A DNA stretch of 64,000 nt, taken from contig JAFLTV010000008.1 in the NCBI GenBank assembly GCA_022509105.1, positions 1 through 64,000 of the forward strand, given 5' to 3'. Made by a program: the position numbers and the translations under genes. Shown in pieces: positions 10,681 to 20,206 of this stretch (position 1 is the first letter of the stretch; each line of letters begins with the position of its first letter). The notes under the pieces are model-generated. The model was not told the DNA's origin, searched no databases, and saw only the letters and a list, made by a program, of their open reading frames with translations. The stretch comes from Muribaculaceae bacterium. GTDB lineage: Bacteria > Bacteroidota > Bacteroidia > Bacteroidales > Muribaculaceae.

Positions 10681-10804
10681 CAGAAAAAACCGCTTAATTC
10701 AAGACAAATGACAAAATAATTTTAATAATTGCTCATTAGGCAATATTTATTAACGGCAATAATAATGTTTTTAACGCTTATTACGATTTTAAACAAAAAA
10801 TTTG

Positions 10805-10812
10805 TTAGTTTT
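10805..10812 (+). promoter_or_regulatory. -7 element for mscL
   Basis: TAGTTTTG on the plus strand, 75 bases before the mscL start. No convincing -33 element is seen. Confidence 0.45.
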
Positions 10813-10887
10813 GCATTGAATTTCAGTTTATTCGGAAAATAAGCCCTTTTGGGGAAAAGTAAGAAACCAGCTAACTAAATAAAACTA

Positions 10888-11352
10888 ATGGGAAAATTTC
10901 TTGAAGATTTTAAAGCTTTCGCGCTGAAAGGTAATGTGATAGATATGGCTGTCGGTGTAATCGTCGGCGGCGCTTTCGGTAAAATCGTGTCATCATTGGT
11001 TAATGATATAATCATGCCGATAATATCCTTATGTACGGGTGGCACGGGATATGAAGACATGAAATTGGTGATTAAGCATGGCCACGAAGCTGCCGCAGCC
11101 GGCGATGTGGCCGTTGAAGACCTCACGATCAATTACGGCACTTTCATTATGAATATCGTGGATTTCTTCATCATAGCTTTCTCGATATTTGTAGCGATAA
11201 GGGTCACAATCAAGTTTAAAGAGAAATGGGAGAAACCGGAACCGGCTCCGGAGCCCGAACCCGATCCGGAACCCACACCTGAAGAAAAGCTGCTTACAGA
11301 GATCAGAGACCTTCTGAAGCAGCAGAATACAGAAATCGAAGCTAAAAAATAA
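10888..11352 (+). CDS. mscL: large-conductance mechanosensitive channel
   Basis: 154 residues. The first helix and pore-lining segment 'FALKGNVIDMAVGVIVGGAF' is the MscL signature, and a second membrane helix lies near residues 85-105. A charged C-terminal helix follows a Pro/Glu-rich linker ('PEPAPEPEPDPEPTPEE') that is longer than in E. coli MscL. The channel opens under membrane tension to release solutes during osmotic downshock. It is a single gene facing the minus-strand kinase gene tail to tail. Confidence 0.97.
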   Translation: MGKFLEDFKAFALKGNVIDMAVGVIVGGAFGKIVSSLVNDIIMPIISLCTGGTGYEDMKLVIKHGHEAAAAGDVAVEDLTINYGTFIMNIVDFFIIAFSIFVAIRVTIKFKEKWEKPEPAPEPEPDPEPTPEEKLLTEIRDLLKQQNTEIEAKK

Positions 11353-11374
11353 CTTATTTCCGGAATCAAGATTC

Positions 11375-13045
11375 TTAATAACGGAAAGAAGAGCCTCCTA
11401 AGAATTCCCTCAGCAGAGATGTTGAGGGAATTTGATTTGTTGGAATCGATTCAAAATAACTCAACAATTTCATAAGCCTGAAGGCCTGTGAATATGCCAC
11501 ATTGTCGCGTGGCACTTCCCTAAGCAACGGCAAGGCAAATTCCTTCATTACTCCTAATTCGAAAATAAGAGAAGAATTGAAAGTGGCATCGGCATTTTCA
11601 CTGAAGGGGAATATCCATTTCTCCTCACCTCTCCTTACGCTTGGCCATCTGCGGATCGATTCCAAGGCAGATGTGCCACGATATTTGTAATCTCTCACAA
11701 TCCTCCTTAGCAGACGGTTATCGCTCGTGGATATCCAGTTATGGTTGTCGATTTTAAGGGTGGTGAGAGCAGACACATACACTTTGAAAATATCGTCGGT
11801 ATGGATAGCATGGGTCAATTCCGGGTTTAGTCCATGGATCCCCTCCATTATCAAGACATCGTCTTTTTCAAGCCTCATTCTCTTATCTTTCTCCACTCGT
11901 CTGCCTAATTCAAAAGAATAAGTGGGGATATTGACCTCTTCCCCGGCTAAAAGTTTTTTAAGGTCGGAGTTGAGGCGTTCGAGATCGAGGGCATAAAGAG
12001 ACTCGAAGTCATAGTCGCCGGTTTCATCTTTGGGAGTGTTTTCTCGGTTCACGAAATAATCATCCAGAGAGATCATTTTCGGAGAAATGAGATTTGTGGC
12101 AAGCTGGATTGCAAGGCGTTTTGTGGATGTGGTTTTACCGGAGGAAGATGGCCCGGCAACGAGCACGATACCTGCTGCCCCCTCCTTTCTTCGGTCGGCT
12201 ATTTCATCACTGATTCTTCCGATAAGCTTTTCATGCATGGCCTCGGCCACGTTTATAAGTCCGGCCGTGCGTTTCTCCTGGACTGCTCTGTTAAGCTCAC
12301 CGACATTTCTTACCCTTATCATATAGTTGAAGCGGAGCTGGTCGGTGAAAGCCTTATACATCTTTTCCTGGGGAGGATTCTTTTGAAGCATTTCCGATGT
12401 CTTTTCGGCATTGTAAGGGAAAAGCATGAATCCATCCTTGTATAGCCGGAGATCAAATTCTTTTATAAATCCGGTTGACGGCGCCAGAGGCCCATAGAAA
12501 CCATCGGCAATATTTCCTAACTTATAGTATGTGGTGTAAAGTTCATGTAGAGTTTCCAGAAGGGTTACTTTTGCATGTAGCCCCTGGTCGCGATACATAT
12601 CGATCACATCTTTTGTGAGGCGTTCGTGACGCTTGAAAGGTATGTCCGAATCAATAAGGCCTTGCAAATGGTTTTTGAGGTCTACGATAGTATCTTTAGT
12701 CAATTCCAGGGTTTTGTCATCTTTTGTGATTCTGCAATAATGACCGCCGGCAATTGAATGATCGATTCGGAGAGTGGTTCCGGGCAAGACTTCTGTGACC
12801 GCCTTATAAAGCATCATGCAGAGCGAACGCACATAGACTCTTTTTCCGGTGGCTGATTCATCCGAAAGGAATTCCACTTGCTTGGGTGAAAACAGGGGGA
12901 AACAGAGGTCTTCGGTCTTATTGTTGACATAGGCACAAATTGGGCGGAAGGGAAGTTCTTCTTTAAGACGGGGAATAAGATCGATAACTTTTTCTCCACC
13001 AAGCATCGACAGATATTCGTCGGTATTCTTGCAGTATATTTTCAT
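11375..13045 (-). CDS. nucleoside (uridine) kinase with threonyl-tRNA-synthetase-like N-terminus
   Basis: 556 residues. The first 270 or so residues resemble the TGS and second additional domains of threonyl-tRNA synthetase (for example 'HSIAGGHYCRI'). The C-terminal half is a uridine kinase/phosphoribulokinase P-loop domain with 'VAGPSSSGKTT' and 'LDDYFVNRENTP'. This fusion is common in Bacteroidota and is annotated as a nucleoside kinase of pyrimidine salvage. The role of the N-terminal part is not known. It lies 68 bases downstream of mfd and is probably the last gene of that run. Confidence 0.85.
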   Translation of the reverse strand: MKIYCKNTDEYLSMLGGEKVIDLIPRLKEELPFRPICAYVNNKTEDLCFPLFSPKQVEFLSDESATGKRVYVRSLCMMLYKAVTEVLPGTTLRIDHSIAGGHYCRITKDDKTLELTKDTIVDLKNHLQGLIDSDIPFKRHERLTKDVIDMYRDQGLHAKVTLLETLHELYTTYYKLGNIADGFYGPLAPSTGFIKEFDLRLYKDGFMLFPYNAEKTSEMLQKNPPQEKMYKAFTDQLRFNYMIRVRNVGELNRAVQEKRTAGLINVAEAMHEKLIGRISDEIADRRKEGAAGIVLVAGPSSSGKTTSTKRLAIQLATNLISPKMISLDDYFVNRENTPKDETGDYDFESLYALDLERLNSDLKKLLAGEEVNIPTYSFELGRRVEKDKRMRLEKDDVLIMEGIHGLNPELTHAIHTDDIFKVYVSALTTLKIDNHNWISTSDNRLLRRIVRDYKYRGTSALESIRRWPSVRRGEEKWIFPFSENADATFNSSLIFELGVMKEFALPLLREVPRDNVAYSQAFRLMKLLSYFESIPTNQIPSTSLLREFLGGSSFRY

Positions 13046-13113
13046 GGAATCAATATTTTATAGATTCTGATTTAAAGGGATAGATTATTCTAAAACCCCG
13101 AAAGGCTAATGAT

Positions 13114-16100
13114 TCAGACAGGGTTTGATGATAGCATTTGGGTCAGTATGTCGAGCGCTTCGCTCACGGATGAAACATCGGAAATTCGAATTGAATTTTT
13201 GCCTTTCACTTCCTTGAGTTCGCAACGAAGCGGATTCTTGGTCAAATAGGATAGCACTTTTCCAAATGCCGGGCTGTTATAATAAGCTTTATTGTCGGCT
13301 CCGACAAAGAAAAGACGCATTTTCCCTTCTTTCAAGACAAGGCGTTCGATGCCGAGCCTGCGTGCAGCCATCCGCAATGGCACTACTTTGATCAGCTCCT
13401 CTGATATTTCCGGAATGGTGCCGAAACGGTCTTTCAGATGAGCCCGGAATTGTTCAGTCTGCTCCGGCTTCTCCATGTTGTCAAGCTGCTGATATAGGCT
13501 GATGCGTTCACTTTCCTGAGGCACATATTCGGGAGGGAGTCGGAGTTCCAGATCGCTGTCAATGGTGCAGTCGGCAACAAACTCTTCATCCCCTTTCACA
13601 GCCACATCTTCAAATTCTTCGGAGAATTCCTCCGTTTTCAACTCAAGCACTGATTCCTTCAGAATCTTCTGATAGGTTTCGTAGCCTAAGTCGGCTATGA
13701 AACCACTTTGTTCCGCTCCCAATAGATTTCCGGCCCCTCTGATGTCGAGATCCTGCATTGCGATATGAATACCGCTCCCCAGGTCGCTGAAATTTTCAAT
13801 AGCTTGCAGACGCCTGCGCGCCACCGGTGTCAAGGGATTGCCGGGAGGCACCAGCAGATAGCAGAAAGCTTTCCGGTTGCTTCTTCCTACGCGGCCTCTC
13901 AGCTGATGAAGCTCGCTGAGCCCGAATGTGTGGGCATTGTTTATAAGAATGGTGTTTACATTCGGCATGTCGATGCCGTTTTCCACTATTGTTGTAGAAA
14001 GAAGCACATCATAATCATGGGCCGCGAAGTCAAGGATGGCTTTCTCTATTTTTTCCGGAGGCATCTGGCCGTGGGCTGTCACAACCCTTACTCCCGGCAC
14101 AAGCCGACGCAGAGCGCTTTCTATTGTTGCGAGATTTTCAATCCTGTTGGATATAAAGAAAATCTGGCCGTTACGGCTAAGTTCGAATTCCACGGCCTCT
14201 TTGATAACATCATCATCGAAGGAGGAAACATTTGTATCTATAGGCCTGCGATTGGCCGGCGGAGTATTCAAAGAAGAAAGATCGCGGGCGCCCATCAAAG
14301 AGAACTGAAGAGTGCGCGGAATGGGCGTAGCGCTCATGGTGAGGGTGTCTACATTGGTCTTGAGCTGGCGTAGCTTCTCTTTTACGGCTACTCCGAATTT
14401 CTGCTCCTCATCCACAATCAGAAGGCCCAGATCCTTGAATTTCACATCTTTCCCTATCAGTTTGTGGGTGCCTACCAATATATCGATTTTCCCTTCAGCA
14501 AGGTCTGCAAGTATCTGCTTTATTTCTTTCGGCTTCTTTGCACGCGAGATGAATTCAACCCTGACCGGAAGATCTTTAAGACGTTCGGAGAAAGTATGGT
14601 AATGTTGCATTGCAAGCACTGTCGTAGGCACAAGCACAGCCGTCTGTTTGCTGTCGGCTGCTGCTTTGAAGGCCGCACGGATCGCTATTTCTGTTTTCCC
14701 GAAACCTACATCTCCGCAGATAAGGCGGTCCATAGGCCGGTCTGATTCCATATCCCCTTTTACGTCGGTCATCGCTTTTATCTGATCGGGAGTGTCTTCA
14801 TAAATGAAGCTTGCCTCCAATTCATGCTGAAGATATGAATCCGGAGAATAAGAGAATCCCTTTTGCTGTCTTCTCTCTGCATAAAGCTTGATGAGATCGC
14901 GGGCGATGTCTTTCACCTTGTTCTTGGTCTTCTCTTTCAATCTTTCCCATGCTCCCGATCCCAATTTGCTTATTTTGGGAGGCACTCCTTCCTTACCGCG
15001 ATATTTCGAAAGCTTATGGAGGGCATGAATGCTCACCAACACCAAGTCGTCGTTCTGGAAATATAACTTCAGCATCTCCTGCGGACGTCCGTTAACATCG
15101 GTTTTGATCAGACCTCCGAAGCGTGCGATGCCATGGTCAACATGCACGATATAATCGCCGGTCTCTATCTGGCTGAGTTCTTTGAGTGAAAGGGCTAATT
15201 TGCCACCTTTGGCCCGGTCGCTCTTTAGATTATATTTATGAAAGCGGTCGAAGATCTGATGGTCGGTGAAGAAACAAATTTTTGTGTCGTGGTCGGCAAA
15301 GCCTTCATGTATGGTTTTGTCTACAGGAGTGAACTGAATATTGTCGCCACGGTCTTCGAAAATAGCCTTCAATCGCTCGTTCTGGTAAGGCGTATCGCTT
15401 AGTATAAGTATCTTATATCCCTTTTCTAAGAAATCGCCGAATGATGAGGCGATAAGGTCAAAATTTTTATGATAGAGGGCCTGCAGTGAAGTAGAGAAGG
15501 TTATAGTTGCATCGGCGTTATAAGAATTTGCATCGCCGGCGCCGTTGCCGAATTCCACTTGTTTTAGAGATTCAAGAGCAGCAAAAAAATTGATCGGGTT
15601 CACCCTTTTTTCAAGAGCTTTTTCATCGCCTTCTCCCGTTATAGCCACAGCTTCCGACATAGTCTCGGAACAGATTGCGGCCACACGATCGCGTAGCCAG
15701 GAGAATGACTGAGCTACTACCACTGTCTCCTTTCCGGCAAATTCAAGCAGGCTCACTCCCTCGTTTTCACTGTCAACTATATTTGAGGGCACGATTGTGA
15801 ATGAATTCACTTTTTTCTCGGAAAGCTGGGTTTCGACATTGAAAATACGTATTGAATCTATTTCATCGTCGAAGAAGTCTACGCGATATGGAAGCTCGCC
15901 GCTGAAGGAATAGATGTCGAGAATGGAACCGCGAACGGCAAACTGACCCGGTTCGTAAACATAGTCAACTTCCTTAAAGCCGAGTTCGCGAAGCCTTATT
16001 TTCACGTTGTCCATCTCCATGATTTCCCCGGTTTTGATGGAAAGAGTGGATTTGGAAAGATCGTCACGTGCCGGCACTTTTTCCGCAAGAGCCTCCGGGG

Positions 16101-16470
16101 CCGTCACTACCCAGAGGGGATGATTTCCCGCATACCAGGCATCCAGGGTTTCAGTACGCAAAATCTGTGATGGAGGGTCGGGCTGCCCGTATTTTATATC
16201 TCGCCGGAAACCGCTGGGGAAAACCGCCACTTTATCCGGACCTGCAATCTGGCAAAGGTCATGATAAATATATCCTGCGGCGTCCATATCGTCTGCCACT
16301 ATGATATAGGGGGTCTTTCGTTCCGGTAGAGAGGCAAACAACATCGCTGCCGCGCTCCCGTGGAGCCCATGAAGGGATATGCGGCGTATCTTCTTGTCGT
16401 TTATCACCGAGCTTACGGCGCCTACACGGTTATCCGTGGCAAAAAGTTGTTGTGCCTCTATGAGTTTCAC
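13114..16470 (-). CDS. mfd: transcription-repair coupling factor Mfd
   Basis: 1118 residues. The order is a UvrB-like N-terminal module, the RNA polymerase-interacting CarD-like domain ('GDYIVHVDHGIARFGGL'), a RecG-type translocase with Walker A 'GDVGFGKTE', 'DEEQ' box and 'SATPIPRTLQ', then the C-terminal TRCF domain. Mfd removes stalled RNA polymerase at lesions and recruits UvrA. The start codon is GTG and overlaps the stop of the upstream S41 gene (GTGA), so the two genes are translationally coupled. Confidence 0.97.
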   Translation of the reverse strand: MKLIEAQQLFATDNRVGAVSSVINDKKIRRISLHGLHGSAAAMLFASLPERKTPYIIVADDMDAAGYIYHDLCQIAGPDKVAVFPSGFRRDIKYGQPDPPSQILRTETLDAWYAGNHPLWVVTAPEALAEKVPARDDLSKSTLSIKTGEIMEMDNVKIRLRELGFKEVDYVYEPGQFAVRGSILDIYSFSGELPYRVDFFDDEIDSIRIFNVETQLSEKKVNSFTIVPSNIVDSENEGVSLLEFAGKETVVVAQSFSWLRDRVAAICSETMSEAVAITGEGDEKALEKRVNPINFFAALESLKQVEFGNGAGDANSYNADATITFSTSLQALYHKNFDLIASSFGDFLEKGYKILILSDTPYQNERLKAIFEDRGDNIQFTPVDKTIHEGFADHDTKICFFTDHQIFDRFHKYNLKSDRAKGGKLALSLKELSQIETGDYIVHVDHGIARFGGLIKTDVNGRPQEMLKLYFQNDDLVLVSIHALHKLSKYRGKEGVPPKISKLGSGAWERLKEKTKNKVKDIARDLIKLYAERRQQKGFSYSPDSYLQHELEASFIYEDTPDQIKAMTDVKGDMESDRPMDRLICGDVGFGKTEIAIRAAFKAAADSKQTAVLVPTTVLAMQHYHTFSERLKDLPVRVEFISRAKKPKEIKQILADLAEGKIDILVGTHKLIGKDVKFKDLGLLIVDEEQKFGVAVKEKLRQLKTNVDTLTMSATPIPRTLQFSLMGARDLSSLNTPPANRRPIDTNVSSFDDDVIKEAVEFELSRNGQIFFISNRIENLATIESALRRLVPGVRVVTAHGQMPPEKIEKAILDFAAHDYDVLLSTTIVENGIDMPNVNTILINNAHTFGLSELHQLRGRVGRSNRKAFCYLLVPPGNPLTPVARRRLQAIENFSDLGSGIHIAMQDLDIRGAGNLLGAEQSGFIADLGYETYQKILKESVLELKTEEFSEEFEDVAVKGDEEFVADCTIDSDLELRLPPEYVPQESERISLYQQLDNMEKPEQTEQFRAHLKDRFGTIPEISEELIKVVPLRMAARRLGIERLVLKEGKMRLFFVGADNKAYYNSPAFGKVLSYLTKNPLRCELKEVKGKNSIRISDVSSVSEALDILTQMLSSNPV

Positions 16471-18146
16471 TTCCCTTTCTTGTTTTTGCCAAGCATATCG
16501 TTCAGTGCCTGTTGATCTGAAAGTATCTTGATAGCTTCTTGCAAAGCCTTGTCTGTTTTGAGAGACTGAATCAGCCGCCCGTTGTCATAGTAGTATCTTG
16601 AGGCTATCTCTTCTCCAAGATACTGAGCAATCTCCGACCGTTTATTATCTAGATCCTGGTATACATTATTCGAAAGCAATGGTGACAGGGAGTCTATTGC
16701 CGATTGAGCTTCCTCTGTGAGATATCCTTCAGCTTCCGCAGTTTCCTGCAATTGTTTGAGAAGCTGGTCGAGTATCTTGTCATATTTGAGAGAAGCCGGA
16801 TCTATGTTGTTTTTGAAATCCTCATATATTTCATCTGTAATATCAAAATTCCAGGCATTTTCAATCGAGTCGTGGGTGTTGGCATATTTTGTGGCGTAGT
16901 CGAAAATCTTATTGTCAGTGACAAGATTATATAACAGTGGGCTCACTTTTCCCCAATCGATTGTGATGTCAGGAATCAGGCCTCCGCCATCTCTCACTTC
17001 GCGCCCGTTTAAAGTGTGGTAAACATTTGTGAGAGAATCGGGAGTGCGGGCAACAGATCCGTCAGGATTTCTGTGAGAGTAATCCAAGGCCTGGATAAGT
17101 CGCCCCGAAGGTATATAATATTTGGCTACGGTCACTTTCAGAAGTCCGTCGAAGGGAAGTGGCCGGGTAGACTGTACAAGGCCTTTGCCGAAACTTCTTG
17201 ATCCGATAAGCACAGCCCGGTCAAGATCCTGAAGAGCTCCGGCCGTAATTTCCGAAGCTGATGCCGAACCTCCGTCAATCAGTATGGCCAAAGGTATGTC
17301 AGGAAACAAAGGAGTCTTTGTGGTCTTGTATATTTTTTCAGTTGACTTGTCTTTTCCGCGTGTTCGCAACACTTCAGTGCCTTTCGGCAGGAAATTGCCC
17401 AGGATATCCACGGCTTGTTCGAGCAATCCGCCTCCATTTCCGCGAAGGTCGATAACAATCTGCTTCACATCGGGATTTGCCTTGAATTCTTTAAGGGCTG
17501 CCGCCACATCCTGACCGCTATCGGCCAAGAACTTAGTGAGCTGTATATAACCGGTGTTGCCATCCACCACTCCCCAATATGGCACGGATGGGTCAGTTAG
17601 TTTACCTCTGATGATATCGAAGGTGAGAATAGAATCGGCTACAAAGGGTCGTTTCACCGTGATCTGCACCGGGGTGCCGGCGAGTCCGCGCAGAAGTTTC
17701 GTAACTTCCGAAGAACCCATATTGGAAGTGTCGACGGAATCCACTCTGATAATCTTGTCGCCCGAACGAAGACCGGCCATAGCTGCCGGAGCCCCCTCCA
17801 TAGGTCCGGAGATATAAGAGGATCCGTCTCTTTGCATTATATAGCTGCCTATGCCGCCATAATCATATTGCCCTGTGGTTATCTTCGTTAATTCTGTGCG
17901 GTCGTCGGCGCTATAGTATTCTGTATATGGATCAACAGTGGATAGATAAGCTTCTATGGCTGCTTCAAAAGCCTCATCCGGGCGTACGGAATCAACGTAG
18001 TTCAGCTCCAATTCTTTCACTATTGCATTGAATGTGGAAAGATTTCTGCTCACGCTTACATCATGTCCGGGCGATGTGGATTGGGCCACAACTGCCGCTG
18101 TCGCCAAAAGAAGGCCCGAAAATATGCATATTATAGTTTTTTTCAT
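16467..18146 (-). CDS. S41 family C-terminal processing peptidase
   Basis: 559 residues. A signal peptide (MKKTIICIFSGLLLATAAVVA) is followed by a short N-terminal domain, a PDZ domain ('GLRSGDKIIRVDSVD') and the S41 catalytic domain. The nucleophile serine lies in 'DGGSASASEITAGAL' and the catalytic lysine in 'SFGKGLVQ'. A long helical tail follows. CtpA-type proteases trim or degrade envelope proteins from their C-termini. The gene sits 17 bases after nadB and overlaps mfd, so it belongs to that operon. Confidence 0.92.
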   Translation of the reverse strand: MKKTIICIFSGLLLATAAVVAQSTSPGHDVSVSRNLSTFNAIVKELELNYVDSVRPDEAFEAAIEAYLSTVDPYTEYYSADDRTELTKITTGQYDYGGIGSYIMQRDGSSYISGPMEGAPAAMAGLRSGDKIIRVDSVDTSNMGSSEVTKLLRGLAGTPVQITVKRPFVADSILTFDIIRGKLTDPSVPYWGVVDGNTGYIQLTKFLADSGQDVAAALKEFKANPDVKQIVIDLRGNGGGLLEQAVDILGNFLPKGTEVLRTRGKDKSTEKIYKTTKTPLFPDIPLAILIDGGSASASEITAGALQDLDRAVLIGSRSFGKGLVQSTRPLPFDGLLKVTVAKYYIPSGRLIQALDYSHRNPDGSVARTPDSLTNVYHTLNGREVRDGGGLIPDITIDWGKVSPLLYNLVTDNKIFDYATKYANTHDSIENAWNFDITDEIYEDFKNNIDPASLKYDKILDQLLKQLQETAEAEGYLTEEAQSAIDSLSPLLSNNVYQDLDNKRSEIAQYLGEEIASRYYYDNGRLIQSLKTDKALQEAIKILSDQQALNDMLGKNKKGK

Positions 18147-18163
18147 TTTGAGTCTTTTGAGGT

Positions 18164-19741
18164 TTACTGGCCGTGATGCTCCGTCGGAGGATAATCGGCT
18201 GAATAATGAAGGCCCCGGCTCTCTTTTCGTTCCCGCGCCTGACGCATGATTAGATAAGCCACATTTATTATATTGCGCAGTTCACAGAGTTCTCGGCTCG
18301 GTTTGCTTTGCCGGTATAATTTCTCCGTCTCTTCGTATAGTATGTCAAGACGGTTCCATGCCCGGTCAAGCCGAAGGTCGCTTCTGACAATTCCCACGTA
18401 ATAGCCCATAATCTGATTCACTTCCTTTTCCGATTGCGTTATGAGCACCATCTCCTCGGGATGCACGGTTCCCTCATCGTTCCAATCAGGCACATCGTTT
18501 CGGAATTCATAACCGTCGATCACACTCAGGGCATGTTTGGCAGCAGAATCGGCATACACCACTGCTTCTATCAGTGAATTGCTTGCAAGGCGATTGCCTC
18601 CGTGAAGCCCCGTACAGCTGCATTCTCCGATTGCATAAAGCCTCTTGATGGAGGATTCTCCATTAAGGTCTACCTTTATTCCGCCGCAGAGATAATGGGC
18701 AGCCGGAGCCACAGGTATCATTTCTTTAGTTATGTCGATTCCTAATGAGAGGCATTTCTCATAGATATTAGGGAAATGGCGTTTGGTTTCCTCGGGATCT
18801 TTATGAGACACGTCAAGATAGACATGGTCTGTGCCGGCCTGTTTCATTTCGGAGTCGATGGCACGGGCCACTATGTCGCGCGGGGCCAGGGAGAGTCTCG
18901 GATCATACTTATGCATGAATTCCTTTCCCTCATGGTCTTTCAAAACGGCACCGTATCCCCTCATAGCTTCCGTTATCAGGAAAGAGGGACGGTCGCCCGG
19001 GTGATAAAGGGCAGTGGGATGAAATTGGATGAATTCCATATCTTTCACAGTGCCTTTGGCTCTATACACCATCGCAATTCCGTCGCCTGTTGCAATCAGC
19101 GGATTGGTTGTGGTGGTATAGACAGCTCCTACTCCTCCTGTGGCCATGACTGTCACCTTTGCAAGGAATTTCTCAACCTTACCTGTCTCTTCATTAAGCA
19201 CATAGGCCCCGTAGCACGTGATATCCGGAGTGCGTCGGGTCACTATTTTCCCCAAATGGTGTTGAGTGATTATTTCGAGAGCAAAGTGATTTTCGTAAAT
19301 ATCGACGTTAGGGTTTTCACGGAGTTTCCTTACCAGACTTTCCTGAATTTCGGCTCCCGTATTGTCTGCATGGTGAAGGATTCGGAATTCCGAATGACCT
19401 CCCTCACGATGAAGATCGAAAGAGCCATCCTCATTTTTATCGAAATCCACTCCCCATTTTATTAATTCCTTTATCTGTCCGGGAGCGTTTTTCACCACTT
19501 TTTCGACAGCGTCCGGATCGGAAAGCCAGTCTCCCGCCACCATCGTGTCGTGAATATGTTTGTCGAAATCGTCTACTTCGAGATTCGTAACGCTTGCCAC
19601 TCCTCCTTGTGCATAAAAGGTGTTGGCCTCAGCAAGCGTGGTTTTGCATATCAAAGCCACCGTGCATTTCCCGGCTGCCTTGAGTGCAAAACTCATACCG
19701 GCGATTCCTCCGCCGATTACAAGAAAATCATATTTGTGCAT
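18164..19741 (-). CDS. nadB: L-aspartate oxidase
   Basis: 525 residues. The FAD-binding motif 'VIGGGIAGMSFAL' opens the protein. The flavoprotein features of the succinate dehydrogenase/NadB family follow, including 'QFHPTAL' and 'GGIKVD'. It oxidises aspartate to iminoaspartate, the first step of de novo NAD synthesis; nadA and nadC are not in the window. The ATG directly adjoins the stop codon of the small upstream gene, which suggests coupled translation. Confidence 0.95.
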   Translation of the reverse strand: MHKYDFLVIGGGIAGMSFALKAAGKCTVALICKTTLAEANTFYAQGGVASVTNLEVDDFDKHIHDTMVAGDWLSDPDAVEKVVKNAPGQIKELIKWGVDFDKNEDGSFDLHREGGHSEFRILHHADNTGAEIQESLVRKLRENPNVDIYENHFALEIITQHHLGKIVTRRTPDITCYGAYVLNEETGKVEKFLAKVTVMATGGVGAVYTTTTNPLIATGDGIAMVYRAKGTVKDMEFIQFHPTALYHPGDRPSFLITEAMRGYGAVLKDHEGKEFMHKYDPRLSLAPRDIVARAIDSEMKQAGTDHVYLDVSHKDPEETKRHFPNIYEKCLSLGIDITKEMIPVAPAAHYLCGGIKVDLNGESSIKRLYAIGECSCTGLHGGNRLASNSLIEAVVYADSAAKHALSVIDGYEFRNDVPDWNDEGTVHPEEMVLITQSEKEVNQIMGYYVGIVRSDLRLDRAWNRLDILYEETEKLYRQSKPSRELCELRNIINVAYLIMRQARERKESRGLHYSADYPPTEHHGQ

Positions 19742-20053
19742 TTAGTCCTGGTCAAAGGGAGCGTTTAGGTTTTGCTCGTTGGTGCGGCTCAATACTTCAG
19801 CCTGACGTTTTGCTGAGTCAAGGAGTGTCCGGAAATTGTCTGCCGTAAGCGGCTCATATTCCCCGGCTCCTTCTTCTACTTTGATTACATCAACTGCCGA
19901 AAATCCTCCTGCTGGAAATTCTTTTTGAAGATAGTCTTCTATCTTTTCTTTAATTTCTTTATAAACGTCGGAATCCATGAATTCTTTTTTATTTCCGGCA
20001 TAGTCTACTGCATATTTATCGGAATCCCCGACACTTACTATATATTTGCTCAT
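19742..20053 (-). CDS. small acidic protein of unknown function
   Basis: 103 residues, acidic, soluble, with no signal peptide or membrane segment. I do not recognise a family. It is the first gene of the minus-strand run leading into nadB, with no space between its stop and the nadB ATG. It has its own -7 element upstream. The conserved placement suggests a real gene, but a link to NAD synthesis is only positional. Confidence 0.65.
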   Translation of the reverse strand: MSKYIVSVGDSDKYAVDYAGNKKEFMDSDVYKEIKEKIEDYLQKEFPAGGFSAVDVIKVEEGAGEYEPLTADNFRTLLDSAKRQAEVLSRTNEQNLNAPFDQD

Positions 20054-20123
20054 AATTTCTTTGTTTTTAAGTTTTTAAATGAATCTTTATTCATATAACG
20101 TTTTGCCACTCTTTTTGTCTACG

Positions 20124-20167
20124 CAAATTTAAAAATTTTTTTCTCATGCAACAATACATTAATTTTG
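20124..20167. promoter_or_regulatory. divergent promoters between the nadB run and the MBOAT gene
   Basis: On the minus strand TAAATTTG lies at 20124-20131, about 70 bases before the 103-residue gene. On the plus strand TAATTTTG lies at 20160-20167, 39 bases before the MBOAT start. Neither has a clear -33 TTTG. Confidence 0.5.
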
Positions 20168-20206
20168 CAGTTAGAATTATAGAAATAAACCCACAGGTGG
20201 TAGATA

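Noticed and set aside
11353-11400. Terminator between mscL and the nucleoside kinase
   Set aside because: TTTCCG/CGGAAA can pair, but the loop is long and no T run follows on either strand, so it was not listed.
13765-14373. 202-residue plus-strand ORF
   Set aside because: Lies wholly antisense inside mfd, with no matching domain.
18776-19465. 229-residue plus-strand ORF
   Set aside because: Antisense shadow of nadB.
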